Positions 7,114-15,938 of a DNA stretch of 64,000 nucleotides are shown here, in pieces. The notes beneath the pieces were generated by a model. It was not told the origin of the DNA, made no database searches, and saw only the letters and a program-made list of their open reading frames with translations. The stretch lies in the NCBI RefSeq assembly GCF_001936615.1, contig NZ_MLBF01000006.1, positions 62,001 to 126,000 on the forward strand, written 5' to 3'. The DNA is from Desulfosporosinus metallidurans. GTDB taxonomy: Bacteria; Bacillota; Desulfitobacteriia; Desulfitobacteriales; Desulfitobacteriaceae. Position 1 is the stretch's first letter, and each line of letters begins with the position of its first letter. The translations under genes were made by a program, and so were the position numbers.

Positions 7114-7798
7114 GCTTGACCTCAAACTTATATCCTACGCCCCAGATGGTTTTGATATCCCAACTAGAGGTTTCTGTTATGTTTATTTTTGCACGCAACC
7201 GTTTGATATGAGTGTCGACGGTGCGGGCATCCCCGAAGTACTCATAACCCCATACACTGTTTAACAGGTTATCCCGCGAGAAAACCTTTCCAGGGTTGGA
7301 TGCTAAAAGCCATAATATTTCGACTTCCTTCTTAGTAAGGCCTAGAGGCTGCCCATCAATCATCACTTCATAATCTGAGAGGCTGATTTTCAGGCCGGGG
7401 TAAAAGACGATATCCGGTCGTTGCTCCTCAGATGGATCTAAGCGTCTAAGAACAGCACGGATTCGGGCCATAACTTCCCCTGGACTGAACGGTTTCACAA
7501 TATAGTCATCCGCGCCAATATCTAATCCCATAATGCGATCCCCGTCTTCCCCTTTGGCTGTAATCATTATAATTGGCACCGTAGAATTCTGCCGAATTTC
7601 CCGGCACACCGTAAAGCCGTCCTTCTTAGGCATCATAACATCGAGCAGCAACAGTATAGGTCTATAGTCTTTAAACAACTTTAATGCCTCTTCGCCATCA
7701 TGCGCAATAAGCGGGGAAAAGCCTTCTTTTGTAACATAGGTACTTAATATATCGAGAATGCCATCATTATCATCTGCAATTAGCAAATACTTATCCAA
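7106..7798 (-). CDS. OmpR/PhoB-family response regulator
   Basis: 230 residues. Receiver with the acidic pair near residue 9, phosphoacceptor Asp in LLLDVMMP, Thr in MITAKG and Lys in DDYIVKPF, followed by a winged-helix DNA-binding domain (TVDTHIKRLRAKI). All active-site residues are intact. It overlaps the kinase gene, so the two are translationally coupled. The promoter region upstream shows no TTCAG array like that of the second two-component system. Confidence 0.92.
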   Translation of the reverse strand: MDKYLLIADDNDGILDILSTYVTKEGFSPLIAHDGEEALKLFKDYRPILLLLDVMMPKKDGFTVCREIRQNSTVPIIMITAKGEDGDRIMGLDIGADDYIVKPFSPGEVMARIRAVLRRLDPSEEQRPDIVFYPGLKISLSDYEVMIDGQPLGLTKKEVEILWLLASNPGKVFSRDNLLNSVWGYEYFGDARTVDTHIKRLRAKINITETSSWDIKTIWGVGYKFEVKHV

Positions 7799-7879
7799 AC
7801 TGTTTACCTCCTTACGTCTTCTGACTAGTTTATCATCAATTTGATGGATTTTTGTGACATATTTATGGCAAATGACAAA

Positions 7880-7916
7880 TAAAAAAAGCCGTTATCCAGC
7901 TAACAGGATTCCGGCT
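7880..7916 (-). terminator. Rho-independent terminator of CsoR-like copy 2
   Basis: Imperfect 11-bp stem (AGCCG outer arms, 7887-7916) followed on the minus strand by seven T, 13 bases after the stop codon. Confidence 0.8.
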
Positions 7917-7928
7917 ATAAGGTCTAAC

Positions 7929-8207
7929 TTATTGATTGATCTTCATTATAGTTTCAATCGCTTTGTTCATTATTTCCTGGCGATCCTCCCCTTGGTCAAT
8001 CGCCTCAATTAAACAACCATTAGCATAACGCTGGGCGACAATCGTTGATACTTTATGCACTGCTGAACGAATGGCAACCAGTTGCAACAAGATGGCCTCA
8101 CATTTCTTTTCTTCTTCAATCATGCGTTCAACCCCTGATATATGGCCGCGTATTGTTTTCAGCCGGGTTAATATCTGTTGCACTTCTACCGGGTCTATCT
8201 CTTTCAC
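7929..8207 (-). CDS. CsoR/CstR-family repressor (copy 2)
   Basis: 92 residues, closely similar to the protein at 1392-1673 over its full length. Cysteines are C36 and C65, and the copper-ligand His at 61 is again Tyr (RYANGC). Because this numbering matches classical CsoR residue for residue, the His-to-Tyr change is clear. A persulfide-responsive CstR-like role fits the sulfur/Fe-S neighbourhood. Unlike copy 1, no G-tract operator is visible in front of it; a 6+6 inverted repeat lies at 8242-8259. GTG start with an AAGGATGGG site. Confidence 0.85.
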   Translation of the reverse strand: MKEIDPVEVQQILTRLKTIRGHISGVERMIEEEKKCEAILLQLVAIRSAVHKVSTIVAQRYANGCLIEAIDQGEDRQEIMNKAIETIMKINQ

Positions 8208-8241
8208 AAGGACCCATCCTTCCCGTTATAAACTAAAGCAA

Positions 8242-8259
8242 TCCCTCAATTCAGAGGGA
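8242..8259. promoter_or_regulatory. Short inverted repeat upstream of CsoR-like copy 2
   Basis: TCCCTC and GAGGGA arms around a six-base centre, 35 bases upstream of the start codon. It could be an operator. It is shorter than, and unlike, the operators of copy 1. Confidence 0.35.
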
Positions 8260-8309
8260 ATTTTCATCCCCATGATTGTGACTAGACCTTGGGCATCCAA
8301 TCGATGAGC

Positions 8310-8891
8310 CTACTCACGGTAAAGTTTAATATATTTTTGATAGCTGTTCAAGACACGGCCAACATAATCCTTAGTTTCCATAAACGGAATATCTTGTTGT
8401 AGCGTGTTCTTAGGGTCAATCAGGCCAGCATTAATCCACTCTTGTACGTGTCCTCTCCCCCCGTTATAGGCAGCAATCACTAACGTCGTATTATTGGCAA
8501 AGACCTTTTGCAGACTGGCGAGATACCATGTTCCATATTGAATATTTTTTTCTGGATTAAGCAAATCCCCGTCACTATAGCTCTTATCCCCAATGCTTTG
8601 AGCGATTGATTGTGCCGTACTAGGCATCAACTGCATCAACCCTTTTGCCCCTTTATGTGATTCGGATTGGGGTAGAAACTTGCTCTCCTCTCGGATTACG
8701 GCTACGACAAGGAAAGGGTCTACGCCGTACTGTGCGGCATATTTTTCAATAATATCCCGATGTGGATACGGATATATGATCTTCTCCAAAACTGGAACCT
8801 GAAGCATACAATAGACCCCTACGATTACTAGGACAAAAAAGAGAATTACCTTTTTGATCATCGTCCAACTTTTCGATTTCTTTTGACTCAT
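8310..8891 (-). CDS. Membrane-anchored lytic transglycosylase (SLT domain)
   Basis: About 193 residues from ATG 8891 (AGAGGAG site). One N-terminal membrane helix (about 13-32) anchors an extracytoplasmic SLT domain. The catalytic Glu is in VIREESKF, and GAKGLMQLMPSTA plus AAYNGG are the other family motifs. It cleaves the peptidoglycan glycan strand. It lies 29 bases downstream of coaE, a neighbourhood I recall from related spore-formers, and ends the ytaF-coaE group. Confidence 0.92.
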   Translation of the reverse strand: MSQKKSKSWTMIKKVILFFVLVIVGVYCMLQVPVLEKIIYPYPHRDIIEKYAAQYGVDPFLVVAVIREESKFLPQSESHKGAKGLMQLMPSTAQSIAQSIGDKSYSDGDLLNPEKNIQYGTWYLASLQKVFANNTTLVIAAYNGGRGHVQEWINAGLIDPKNTLQQDIPFMETKDYVGRVLNSYQKYIKLYRE

Positions 8892-8923
8892 CACATCTCC
8901 TCTTCTCGATTAAGGTGGCCTCA

Positions 8924-9562
8924 TTAATCTTCGTAATTTTCGATGTTCGTTCTCTTATTATGCTTCATTAAATCTTTCCATGCTTCTTCAAGTTGGCGCA
9001 TCGTCTCTATTTGATTCCCTGAATTATCAATCACCACATCCGCTTGTTTACGTTTTTCATCTAACGATTGTTGTGCAGCTATACGAGCTTCCACCTCATC
9101 CTGCCTCAGCTTGTCCCGCGCAAGAACACGTTTGATCTGTAAGTCACGAGGTACCCAAACAACCCAAACTACGTCAACAAATTGGTCAAACCCCGTTTCA
9201 AAGAGCAAAGGGACATCCCACACACACACTTTTGCTCCAAGACTTCGCTGCACATCTCGTTCAGAGTTCATGCATTCAATGACGCGAGGATGCACTATGC
9301 GCTCAAGGCGCTTTCGTGCATCTCCCTCCTTGAAAACTCGTCTACCTAGTTCCACTCGATTGATTTCCCCATTTTCTCCTAAAATTTCAGATCCAAATTC
9401 GCGAACCAGTTTTGAAATAGTAGACGAGTCCGATTGCAACAAGTGGTGAACTGTTTTGTCGGCATCCATCACTGGAACTCCTTGCTGTTTAAACCACTGG
9501 GCGACCGTCGATTTGCCGCTTCCGATCCCCCCTGTCAGTCCGATGGTTAACACATACCTCAC
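8924..9562 (-). CDS. coaE: Dephospho-CoA kinase
   Basis: 212 residues. P-loop TGGIGSGKST at 10-19, VMDADKTVH (substrate region) near 31 and WDVPLLFETG near 115 identify CoaE, which makes the last step of CoA synthesis. GTG start one base after the ytaF stop, so the two are coupled. CoaD, the preceding enzyme of the pathway, is also in this window (40005-40511). Confidence 0.95.
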   Translation of the reverse strand: MRYVLTIGLTGGIGSGKSTVAQWFKQQGVPVMDADKTVHHLLQSDSSTISKLVREFGSEILGENGEINRVELGRRVFKEGDARKRLERIVHPRVIECMNSERDVQRSLGAKVCVWDVPLLFETGFDQFVDVVWVVWVPRDLQIKRVLARDKLRQDEVEARIAAQQSLDEKRKQADVVIDNSGNQIETMRQLEEAWKDLMKHNKRTNIENYED

Positions 9563-9563
9563 C

Positions 9564-10223
9564 TCAGATCAATTTGCCCAGTCCAACTATGATTAAAACA
9601 GTTCCTGGTAAATATTCCGCTTTAGTCGTCCAGTTTTCCGGTATCTTTCCAGCCATCTGTTGCCCTAAGCGCAACATAATAATTTGGGTGAGAGCCACAA
9701 TTGCAATAACAGAAAGAGTCATTCCTGCCATTGCAGCTCCGATTCCGCCGGCAAAAGCATCCATTGCCAGTGCACTCCCCAGTAGTAAACTTTCTCGCAA
9801 ACTAATTCCCCCGGAGCCATCAACATCGGCTATATCTGGCGTCTTTAATACTTGGATCACTAATCCTAAAAAACGAAATTGGAATCGAAAAATTGGCTCC
9901 AACACGGGCTTTTGAAGGGCTACGGCCATTACTGGAACCGCTTGCGGAAAGGTCTCTCGTTTACGGTTCCAAATCGCCCTGCTCAGTTGAAAGATCCCTA
10001 GGGCCAGCAAAATTGAAGCTCCCAATAATCGAGCCGGAATAAACTTGAGCCATAACGTAACCCAGCTGCCAAAAAGCATAGATATCCCCATTGCAACCAC
10101 GGTACACAATGCAATGACAATAAGTGAACTCATTGGAATGCGAATTCGACGTAACCCATAAGCCAGCCCGACGCCAAATCCATCCAAACTCAAAGCCACT
10201 GCCATAAGTAAAGCTACCCCCAT
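9564..10223 (-). CDS. ytaF: Sporulation membrane protein YtaF (MntP-like)
   Basis: 219 residues, six predicted membrane helices. The two repeated halves start MAVALSLDGFGVGLAYG and LLGSALAMDAFAGGIGAA, the LDxFxVG/MDAFAxG signature shared with the MntP/LysE-type transporters. YtaF is a conserved spore-former protein. In Bacillus it lies between mutM and coaE. Here coaE is still adjacent but mutM is more than 9 kb away. Confidence 0.88.
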   Translation of the reverse strand: MGVALLMAVALSLDGFGVGLAYGLRRIRIPMSSLIVIALCTVVAMGISMLFGSWVTLWLKFIPARLLGASILLALGIFQLSRAIWNRKRETFPQAVPVMAVALQKPVLEPIFRFQFRFLGLVIQVLKTPDIADVDGSGGISLRESLLLGSALAMDAFAGGIGAAMAGMTLSVIAIVALTQIIMLRLGQQMAGKIPENWTTKAEYLPGTVLIIVGLGKLI

Positions 10224-10286
10224 ATATGTATCCCTCCACCTTGCGACTTCAGGATAATATATGGGTTCACACGCTATTTGGTGAAA

Positions 10287-12131
10287 TCAATCGCTGCCTG
10301 CAATCCATTCTTCTAAGACACTATCTAGGTGTTTTCTTACTTTTTCGGATTCTTCATGAAGTTTCATGGCTAATTCATAATTTGTATCTGCTAAGGCAAG
10401 CTCTGATTCTAACGTTTGCAGTGATTCTTCTAGGGCTTCAATTTCTATTTCTAATTGCTTCATTCGTTTTTTCTCTCGTGCTAGATTACGGCTATCTTGC
10501 TGCTGATCTTGGCTACTTGGCTTAGAACACTTTTCAATTGGTGCGACTTGCGTTTCTTCCTGTTGTTTATACTCTTTAAAACTTGTATAATCTCCTTCAA
10601 ACAGTGATAACCCCTGAGTTGTCAATTCCGCGATCTTATGAACGACTTTATCCAAGAAATATCGGTCATGGGAAACAACGAGCACAGTTCCCTCATACTC
10701 CTGAAGAGCTTCTTCAAGCACTCCTCGGGTTTCTGTATCAAGGTGATTGGTAGGTTCATCCAACAATAACAAGTTTCCTTGTTCGAGGAAAAGTTTGCAT
10801 AAGGCTAAACGACTCTTCTCTCCCCCGCTCAACACTGAAACAAGTTTAAAGACATCATCTTTTCTAAATCCATACCGGGCAAGTAGACTCCGGATTTCCG
10901 GGTCCTTCAAACTTGAGACTTCCCGAATTTCGTCCATCACGGTTCCCGAACTACCCAAATTCTCATGCTCTTGAGAATAGTAGGCAACCTTCACATTTGC
11001 ACCTAAGCGAATGGTTCCCGCAAAAGGAACCTGATGAAGGATCGCTTTCAAAATCGAAGTCTTCCCAACGCCGTTTTTACCCAGCAGTGCGACCCGATCT
11101 CCCCGTCTCAAATCTAAGTGCCCCTTCTGAAAAAGGGTGCGTGCTCCGAAGGTGATAGAAAGATCCTCAATCAAAAGAACGCGGTCCCCACTTCGGCCAC
11201 CACTACCCAAGGAAATCGAAAGTCCATGGTCTACCTTGGTGACCTGGATCGGTTTTAGCTTTTGTAACTGACTCTCCCGACCACGGGCCTGTTTCGAATT
11301 GACTCCCGCCTTATTTCTTCGGACATATTCCTCAAGTTTGGCAATTTTTTTCTCGAGCCGTTCTGCTTCACGGCCAATAGTTTTGCTTTCTATCACACGC
11401 AGAAGTTCGTATTCTGAATAATTCCCGGCATACCCTTTTAGTGCTCCATTTTCGAGGCAAAAGATACGAGTCACGGTGCGATCCAAAAAATATCGGTCGT
11501 GCGAAACAATAAGCAGTGCTCCTGGATAATCTCGCAAATACCCCTCGAGCCACTCCAGGGCTGCAACATCTAAATGATTCGTGGGCTCATCCAAAATCAG
11601 GAGTTCGGGGGCTCGAAGTAAGAGCTTGCATAAGGCCAACCGCGTTTTTTGCCCCCCACTCAAGGTGGTGACCAGGGAATTCATCTCCGCTTCTAGCCCA
11701 AGTCCAGCTAAAATTCTCCGGACCAAGGCCTCTAAGGCATATCCTCCCTGACGTTCAAATAACTCAGTCAAAGCAGCATATTGTTCCATGACTTTCTCAC
11801 TTGGCGTTAGAGCCATCTTCTCTTCTAACTCACGCAGTTGTTCCTGCATTTGCAATAAATCGGCTCGTTCTTGAATCACACACTCAAACACGTTTCCCTC
11901 ATCCTCGACAATCGGTGTTTGAGGAAGGTATCCGCATGAGCCCAAAATTTGAACTTCTCCGCTTTCTAAGCGCAGGTCGCCTAAACAGGCTCGAATCAGC
12001 GTAGTTTTACCTGCTCCATTCGGACCAACCAGAGCAGCTTTCTCTCCATTCTCTAAGGCAAAACTAACCCGCCGAAACAGCGGATCACCAGAAATATCGA
12101 CGCCGCAATCCCGGCAAAACAAAACACTCAT
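10287..12131 (-). CDS. ABC-F ATPase (Uup/YdiF-like translation factor)
   Basis: 614 residues with two ABC domains and no membrane part. Walker A GPNGAGKT and GKNGVGKT; signatures LSGGQKTR and LSGGEKSR; Walker B LLILDEPTNHLD and LLLDEPTNHLD. A linker rich in Lys/Arg joins the domains, and a charged C-terminal coiled coil (about 540-614) resembles Uup/YdiF. These proteins act at the ribosomal E-site or on replication/repair intermediates. Nothing shows drug resistance specifically. First gene of the block separating ytaF from mutM. Confidence 0.9.
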   Translation of the reverse strand: MSVLFCRDCGVDISGDPLFRRVSFALENGEKAALVGPNGAGKTTLIRACLGDLRLESGEVQILGSCGYLPQTPIVEDEGNVFECVIQERADLLQMQEQLRELEEKMALTPSEKVMEQYAALTELFERQGGYALEALVRRILAGLGLEAEMNSLVTTLSGGQKTRLALCKLLLRAPELLILDEPTNHLDVAALEWLEGYLRDYPGALLIVSHDRYFLDRTVTRIFCLENGALKGYAGNYSEYELLRVIESKTIGREAERLEKKIAKLEEYVRRNKAGVNSKQARGRESQLQKLKPIQVTKVDHGLSISLGSGGRSGDRVLLIEDLSITFGARTLFQKGHLDLRRGDRVALLGKNGVGKTSILKAILHQVPFAGTIRLGANVKVAYYSQEHENLGSSGTVMDEIREVSSLKDPEIRSLLARYGFRKDDVFKLVSVLSGGEKSRLALCKLFLEQGNLLLLDEPTNHLDTETRGVLEEALQEYEGTVLVVSHDRYFLDKVVHKIAELTTQGLSLFEGDYTSFKEYKQQEETQVAPIEKCSKPSSQDQQQDSRNLAREKKRMKQLEIEIEALEESLQTLESELALADTNYELAMKLHEESEKVRKHLDSVLEEWIAGSD

Positions 12132-12361
12132 TTCTCTAGCTGGCCCCTTTATTCACTGATATATATATTATAAAATACCTGTCTGTGCAATCTTAAACCC
12201 AATTTGTTCGCATTTAACTATATCATACCCAGTGCATCCTAACAACGATCCGTCGCTTTCATCTTGGTTTGGCAAATTCCGCAAAAAAGTTCTGCCACTT
12301 TTATAATCCTTCTTTTGCCCGCGTACGGCCCCCAATATCTGCTAATTGGCTTAGAATTCAA

Positions 12362-12769
12362 CTAATATTTTCTATGATATATTGCAACAAAAAGAAAATA
12401 TACAATAGGCATCAATAGCAGTGTGAAGATTGAAAATCTCTGCATTGATACGTTAATGACATTACTAAAAACTGAAACAATGACGATATACCAGTAGGAA
12501 ATCCAGAATGCCGTGTGACCTGCCTTAGAGTTTATGAAAATATTACGCTCTTCTTTTTCCAGTCGTAAGTTCCTTGCCAAGCCTGAGTGGTTCTTGGATT
12601 TTCGAAAAATAAGAAACGAACCTGCTCCTGTAGGCAAAAATCCGATTGCAATTCCAAACATTATCGATTTTTCAAACCCGAAAACATAAAAAATCCAAGC
12701 CGCAATACCAACCAGAATAAAGATAACTGAATAAATCATATCTCTATTCCAATATTCATCTCTTTCCAT
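12362..12769 (-). CDS. Small membrane protein paired with XRE regulator
   Basis: About 135 residues with four hydrophobic segments (about 8-28, 32-50, 85-105, 112-130) and a polar Lys/Asn-rich loop between helices 2 and 3. ATG at 12769 overlaps the TGA of the XRE gene by one base. Such HTH-plus-membrane-protein pairs are common in Firmicutes; the partner often modulates the regulator or responds to envelope conditions. The specific function is unknown. Confidence 0.75.
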   Translation of the reverse strand: MERDEYWNRDMIYSVIFILVGIAAWIFYVFGFEKSIMFGIAIGFLPTGAGSFLIFRKSKNHSGLARNLRLEKEERNIFINSKAGHTAFWISYWYIVIVSVFSNVINVSMQRFSIFTLLLMPIVYFLFVAIYHRKY

Positions 12770-12969
12770 CAAATCTCCCCCTCAAAAATAAAGATTTCTT
12801 CAATGGGCAAGTTAAATACTCTAGAAATTTTATATGCCAGAAAAATAGAAGGATTGTATTTACCGGTCTCTAATGAAATAATTGTTTGCCTCGATACCTC
12901 AACTTTTTCAGCTAAATCCAGCTGAGTTAAATCGAATTGATCCCTTAGATCCCTTATCCTATTTTTCAA
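12769..12969 (-). CDS. XRE/Cro-family helix-turn-helix regulator (YozG-like)
   Basis: About 66 residues. I place the start at TTG 12969, giving the family-typical MKNRIRDLRD and an AGGGG site seven bases upstream. The HTH (LTQLDLAEKVEVSRQTIISLETGKYNPS) fills most of the protein, and the C-terminus (LPIEEIFIFE) is characteristic of this small family. Coupled by a one-base overlap to the membrane protein downstream. Confidence 0.88.
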   Translation of the reverse strand: MKNRIRDLRDQFDLTQLDLAEKVEVSRQTIISLETGKYNPSIFLAYKISRVFNLPIEEIFIFEGEI

Positions 12970-13133
12970 GCTCAAACCCCTTTCTATATCTTTTTGTAAA
13001 GTTTACTTTACAATACTAATATAAATATGATGGCGTTCAATGTCAAGCGCACTTTACGTCCATGGCATAATTTCACGTTACACTGTGCCTCTTTACTACT
13101 TTTCAAGCTCCGCTTCAGGTTCATCCATTGCGG

Positions 13134-13685
13134 TCAAAATTGAGGGTATAGGCTTGTACTATACAGATTCATGTAGGTCCTTTTGCCGCCAATTGCCCTG
13201 CTCTCAAATAAAACAACCTCCTTGACTATGAACTCGCCGAGTTTCTTGGTATGAAAAACGGATAAATCAATGTCGTAAAGTTTAGGACGCGAGGCCAAGG
13301 TAATATGAGGCTTAAATTTCCTGTCCTCCAAAATAAATCCATTCTTAGCGAGTTCAGTATGTATCTCGTCTCTTAGTTGATCCAGTTCACTTAAGCTTCC
13401 ACCTACCCCTGTCCACAAGGTATGAGGCCGCTTAAAAGAAGGAAATGCCCCTAGGCCACCTATGCTCAACATGAAACGGGAATGTTTTCTGACTCCCTTA
13501 GAGAGTGTTTCGGTAATGATCGGGAGTGCATTATGGTCTAACTCCCCCAAAAATTCTAACGTGATATGGAAGTTCTCTTCTGATTTCCATAGTCCATCGA
13601 CTCCATGATGTCTTAGTTCAGACTGAAATTCAAGGAGAGTTTGTTTGATCGCATCAGGTAACTCAATCCCTATAAATAATCTCAT
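13134..13685 (-). CDS. thpR: RNA 2',3'-cyclic phosphodiesterase (2H family)
   Basis: 183 residues with the two HxTL motifs of the 2H phosphoesterases: FHITLEFLG near residue 42 and FKPHITLAS near 128. It starts RLFIGIELPD, as ThpR/LigT proteins do. It opens cyclic phosphates at RNA ends. It follows the DinB gene by 13 bases on the same strand. Confidence 0.9.
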   Translation of the reverse strand: MRLFIGIELPDAIKQTLLEFQSELRHHGVDGLWKSEENFHITLEFLGELDHNALPIITETLSKGVRKHSRFMLSIGGLGAFPSFKRPHTLWTGVGGSLSELDQLRDEIHTELAKNGFILEDRKFKPHITLASRPKLYDIDLSVFHTKKLGEFIVKEVVLFESRAIGGKRTYMNLYSTSLYPQF

Positions 13686-13698
13686 AGATTGTTCTCCT

Positions 13699-14151
13699 TT
13701 ATATGGAAGATGCGCCGAAAATCTGTCCTAGATGATGATCCATATGTCTCACGTAGTCTTGAATAAGCTCGGATAGCGTAATATATTTATTCTCACCAAT
13801 ATCACACAGGTACAATAGTTTTCCTTCTGGAATATTTGAAATGATCCTAATGATCTGTTGATTGATTGTTATCCAAAAGTCGACGATCTCGTCTGTTGGT
13901 ATAGTTTGATAGTCATGAATCAATACCCAATTGTTTTGGTCATATGAAACGAGAAAAAAGGGCAGCTTTTCAAACTGAATTCTGATGAATCTATGATAGT
14001 TGTTGGTGGCGGAATCACATAAATGCCCCAGTATCTCCTTTTTCGACCACTTTTTTTCTGGCTGTTCAGAAACTTCCTGTTCAGAAAACTGCTTAACTTT
14101 CAGAGGAAGGGCTACGATTAGGTAATTTAACCTTTCAAGGATTTCCTTCAT
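13699..14151 (-). CDS. DinB/YfiT-family four-helix metal-binding protein
   Basis: 150 residues, helical. Candidate metal-ligand histidines are in EILGHLCDS (about residue 42) and DYVRHMDHHLGQI (about 134-139), the DinB_2 pattern. Family members include thiol transferases using bacillithiol or mycothiol, but most are uncharacterised. Probably co-transcribed with thpR. Confidence 0.8.
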   Translation of the reverse strand: MKEILERLNYLIVALPLKVKQFSEQEVSEQPEKKWSKKEILGHLCDSATNNYHRFIRIQFEKLPFFLVSYDQNNWVLIHDYQTIPTDEIVDFWITINQQIIRIISNIPEGKLLYLCDIGENKYITLSELIQDYVRHMDHHLGQIFGASSI

Positions 14152-14328
14152 TTTCTCACTCCTGCCTAAAACTATTCAAATCTTTCGCCCGATCAGGCAT
14201 TTTCCATCTACTTTTTGGATAATATCTATCTAAACATACAAATAAGTAAACTTTGCTTTCTTTATTTTTTAAATTATAATACTTGAAAAGGCAATCTGCA
14301 TTATATTTGTCAAAAGGAGATTTATGTT

Positions 14329-14838
14329 ATGACTAAATTCAAGGAAATCAAAGCCGATCAATTTGAGCAAAGCCCTTTTAAACTGATAGGTAAAGATTGG
14401 ATGCTCATTACCTCTGAAAAAGATGGAAAGGTGAACACGATGACAGCCTCTTGGGGCGGTTTTGGTGTAATGTGGGGGAAAAATGTTGCCTATATTGTTC
14501 TCCGTCCACAACGCTACACCAAGGAGTTTGTTGATCACTCCAACACCTTTTCACTTTCTTTTTTTGATGATACCTATAAGAAACAATTAGGATATCTAGG
14601 TAGTGTATCCGGCAGAGATGAAGATAAAATTGAAAAATCCAAGTTAACAGTTCTTCACACTGACGATACTCCGTATTTTGAGGAAGCAAACATGACCGTC
14701 CTCTGCCAAAAACTATATGCACAAAAATTAAAGCCTGAGTACTTCATTGAACAAGAACTCGACGAAAAATGGTATCCCGATCATGATTATCACACACTAT
14801 ATATCGCAGAGGTTGCAAAGATTCTGATTAAAGAGTAA
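14329..14838 (+). CDS. Flavin reductase-like (flavoredoxin) FMN-binding protein
   Basis: 169 residues. N-terminal LITSEKDGKVNTMTASWGGFG and VLRPQRYTKEFVDHSNTFSLSF match the flavoredoxin branch of the flavin reductase family. No rubredoxin domain, unlike the protein at 55581-56225. AAAAGGAGA lies upstream and a terminator follows directly, so it is a single-gene unit. Likely an FMN electron carrier in an anaerobe; the substrate is unknown. Confidence 0.88.
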   Translation: MTKFKEIKADQFEQSPFKLIGKDWMLITSEKDGKVNTMTASWGGFGVMWGKNVAYIVLRPQRYTKEFVDHSNTFSLSFFDDTYKKQLGYLGSVSGRDEDKIEKSKLTVLHTDDTPYFEEANMTVLCQKLYAQKLKPEYFIEQELDEKWYPDHDYHTLYIAEVAKILIKE

Positions 14839-14847
14839 TTAAGAAAA

Positions 14848-14870
14848 AGGCCTATTTTTAGGTCTTTTTT
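14848..14870 (+). terminator. Rho-independent terminator of the flavoredoxin gene
   Basis: AGGCCTA/TAGGTCT stem with a four-base loop, followed by six T, ten bases after the stop codon. Confidence 0.85.
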
Positions 14871-14943
14871 GGTTATTTAGGAACATTCATTTTGCAGTTT
14901 GGGTCTTGATCTGTAACCTACGTTGTAATATCAATTAGGTTAC

Positions 14944-15480
14944 CTAATTAATCTGTAGCCCCATACAAACTGAGTCATAAAATACGCTGTCTATAAAGGA
15001 GTCCCTTGTTGTAACCCCTTCCTTTAAAAAGCCCTGCCTTGTATAGACGTCAATTGCTCTGTGATTATCCATTCGAACCCTTAAGTTTATTTTTCGAATT
15101 ATCCCTGACCCTTTAGCCCAATTGATCAAATACATTAGGAGTTCTGTAGCTATTCCTAATCCCCAATACTCCTTCAGTACAGTGATTCCTACTTCCCCCG
15201 TGTGATGAACCCGAGGCCTCACGCCGCCCCGAAAGTTTACGCCGCCAACAATCTTATTGTCTACCAATGCCAAGAGTAAAAGTCGGTTATCCGCTTCGGC
15301 GCTACTCTCAATCATTAATTCTTGTTCATGTTGTGATGTAATCATTTCCCCCGCGCCAAAAGTAAGAAAATCGGTCTCAGTACCAATTTGAAGCAAGTAA
15401 TCTACATATGCCGAAGCATCTTCTTTCCTAGCCTCTCTAATAATTACCATATTTTCGTTTTTTAATTTGTACGATTTCAT
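14944..15480 (-). CDS. GNAT-family N-acetyltransferase
   Basis: About 178 residues from ATG 15480 (AAAGGTG six bases upstream). VGITVLKEYWGLGIATELLMYLINWA is the acetyl-CoA-binding motif A, and INLRVRMDNHRAIDVYTRQGF is motif B. Resembles RimJ/RimL-type or small-molecule acetyltransferases; the substrate cannot be named. Confidence 0.88.
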   Translation of the reverse strand: MKSYKLKNENMVIIREARKEDASAYVDYLLQIGTETDFLTFGAGEMITSQHEQELMIESSAEADNRLLLLALVDNKIVGGVNFRGGVRPRVHHTGEVGITVLKEYWGLGIATELLMYLINWAKGSGIIRKINLRVRMDNHRAIDVYTRQGFLKEGVTTRDSFIDSVFYDSVCMGLQIN

Positions 15481-15505
15481 ATTAAGCACCTTTCTGTTAG
15501 ACCTA

Positions 15506-15919
15506 TCAATCTCGGTAAAGGCCGCTATGTAGCAAAATAAGCCATAACAACCACCCTAGCATTAGAACCCAGACGGAAACAATAATTATAGCCGCTAGCC
15601 AATTTTCAGGTTTTGTCTGTAACGATTCTGCCTTCAGTCTGGCCTCCTCCATGACATTTGGAGGTATCATCCTAATTGCAACTGCAACTCCAAGTGGGAT
15701 CAACACAAGGTCATCGAGATATCCGAAAACTGGAATAAAGTCTGGGATTAGGTCGATAGGACTGATTGCGTACCCCACCAACAAAACAATAAGCAGCTTA
15801 GCATACCACGGAACTCTTGGATCTTTGTATGCAAAGTTGAGGGCAAACACCTCTGCCTTTAACCTCTTGGCATGTTGTTTCCATCGTCCCTTTGCAGTTA
15901 ACGACTTCGACTCCAGCAG
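15506..15919 (-). CDS. YkvA-family (DUF1232) membrane protein; probable non-AUG start
   Basis: The conserved core DPRVPWYAKLLIVLL through SPIDLIPDFIPVFGYLDDL is unmistakable DUF1232, followed by a C-terminal membrane helix. The only standard start in frame is GTG 15850, which would remove the basic N-terminal helix (WKQHAKRLKAEVFALNFA) that the family normally has. The frame stays open upstream to CTG codons at 15919 and 15916, and GGGAGGG sits seven bases before 15919. I therefore give the longer form; the short form (15506-15850, with an AAAGG site) remains possible. Function unknown. Confidence 0.7.
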   Translation of the reverse strand: MLESKSLTAKGRWKQHAKRLKAEVFALNFAYKDPRVPWYAKLLIVLLVGYAISPIDLIPDFIPVFGYLDDLVLIPLGVAVAIRMIPPNVMEEARLKAESLQTKPENWLAAIIIVSVWVLMLGWLLWLILLHSGLYRD

Positions 15920-15938
15920 ATCTATTCCCTCCCATTGT

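Noticed and set aside
13040..13225. Plus-strand frame overlapping the 3' end of thpR
   Set aside because: Overlaps a clear 2H phosphoesterase gene and has no independent support.
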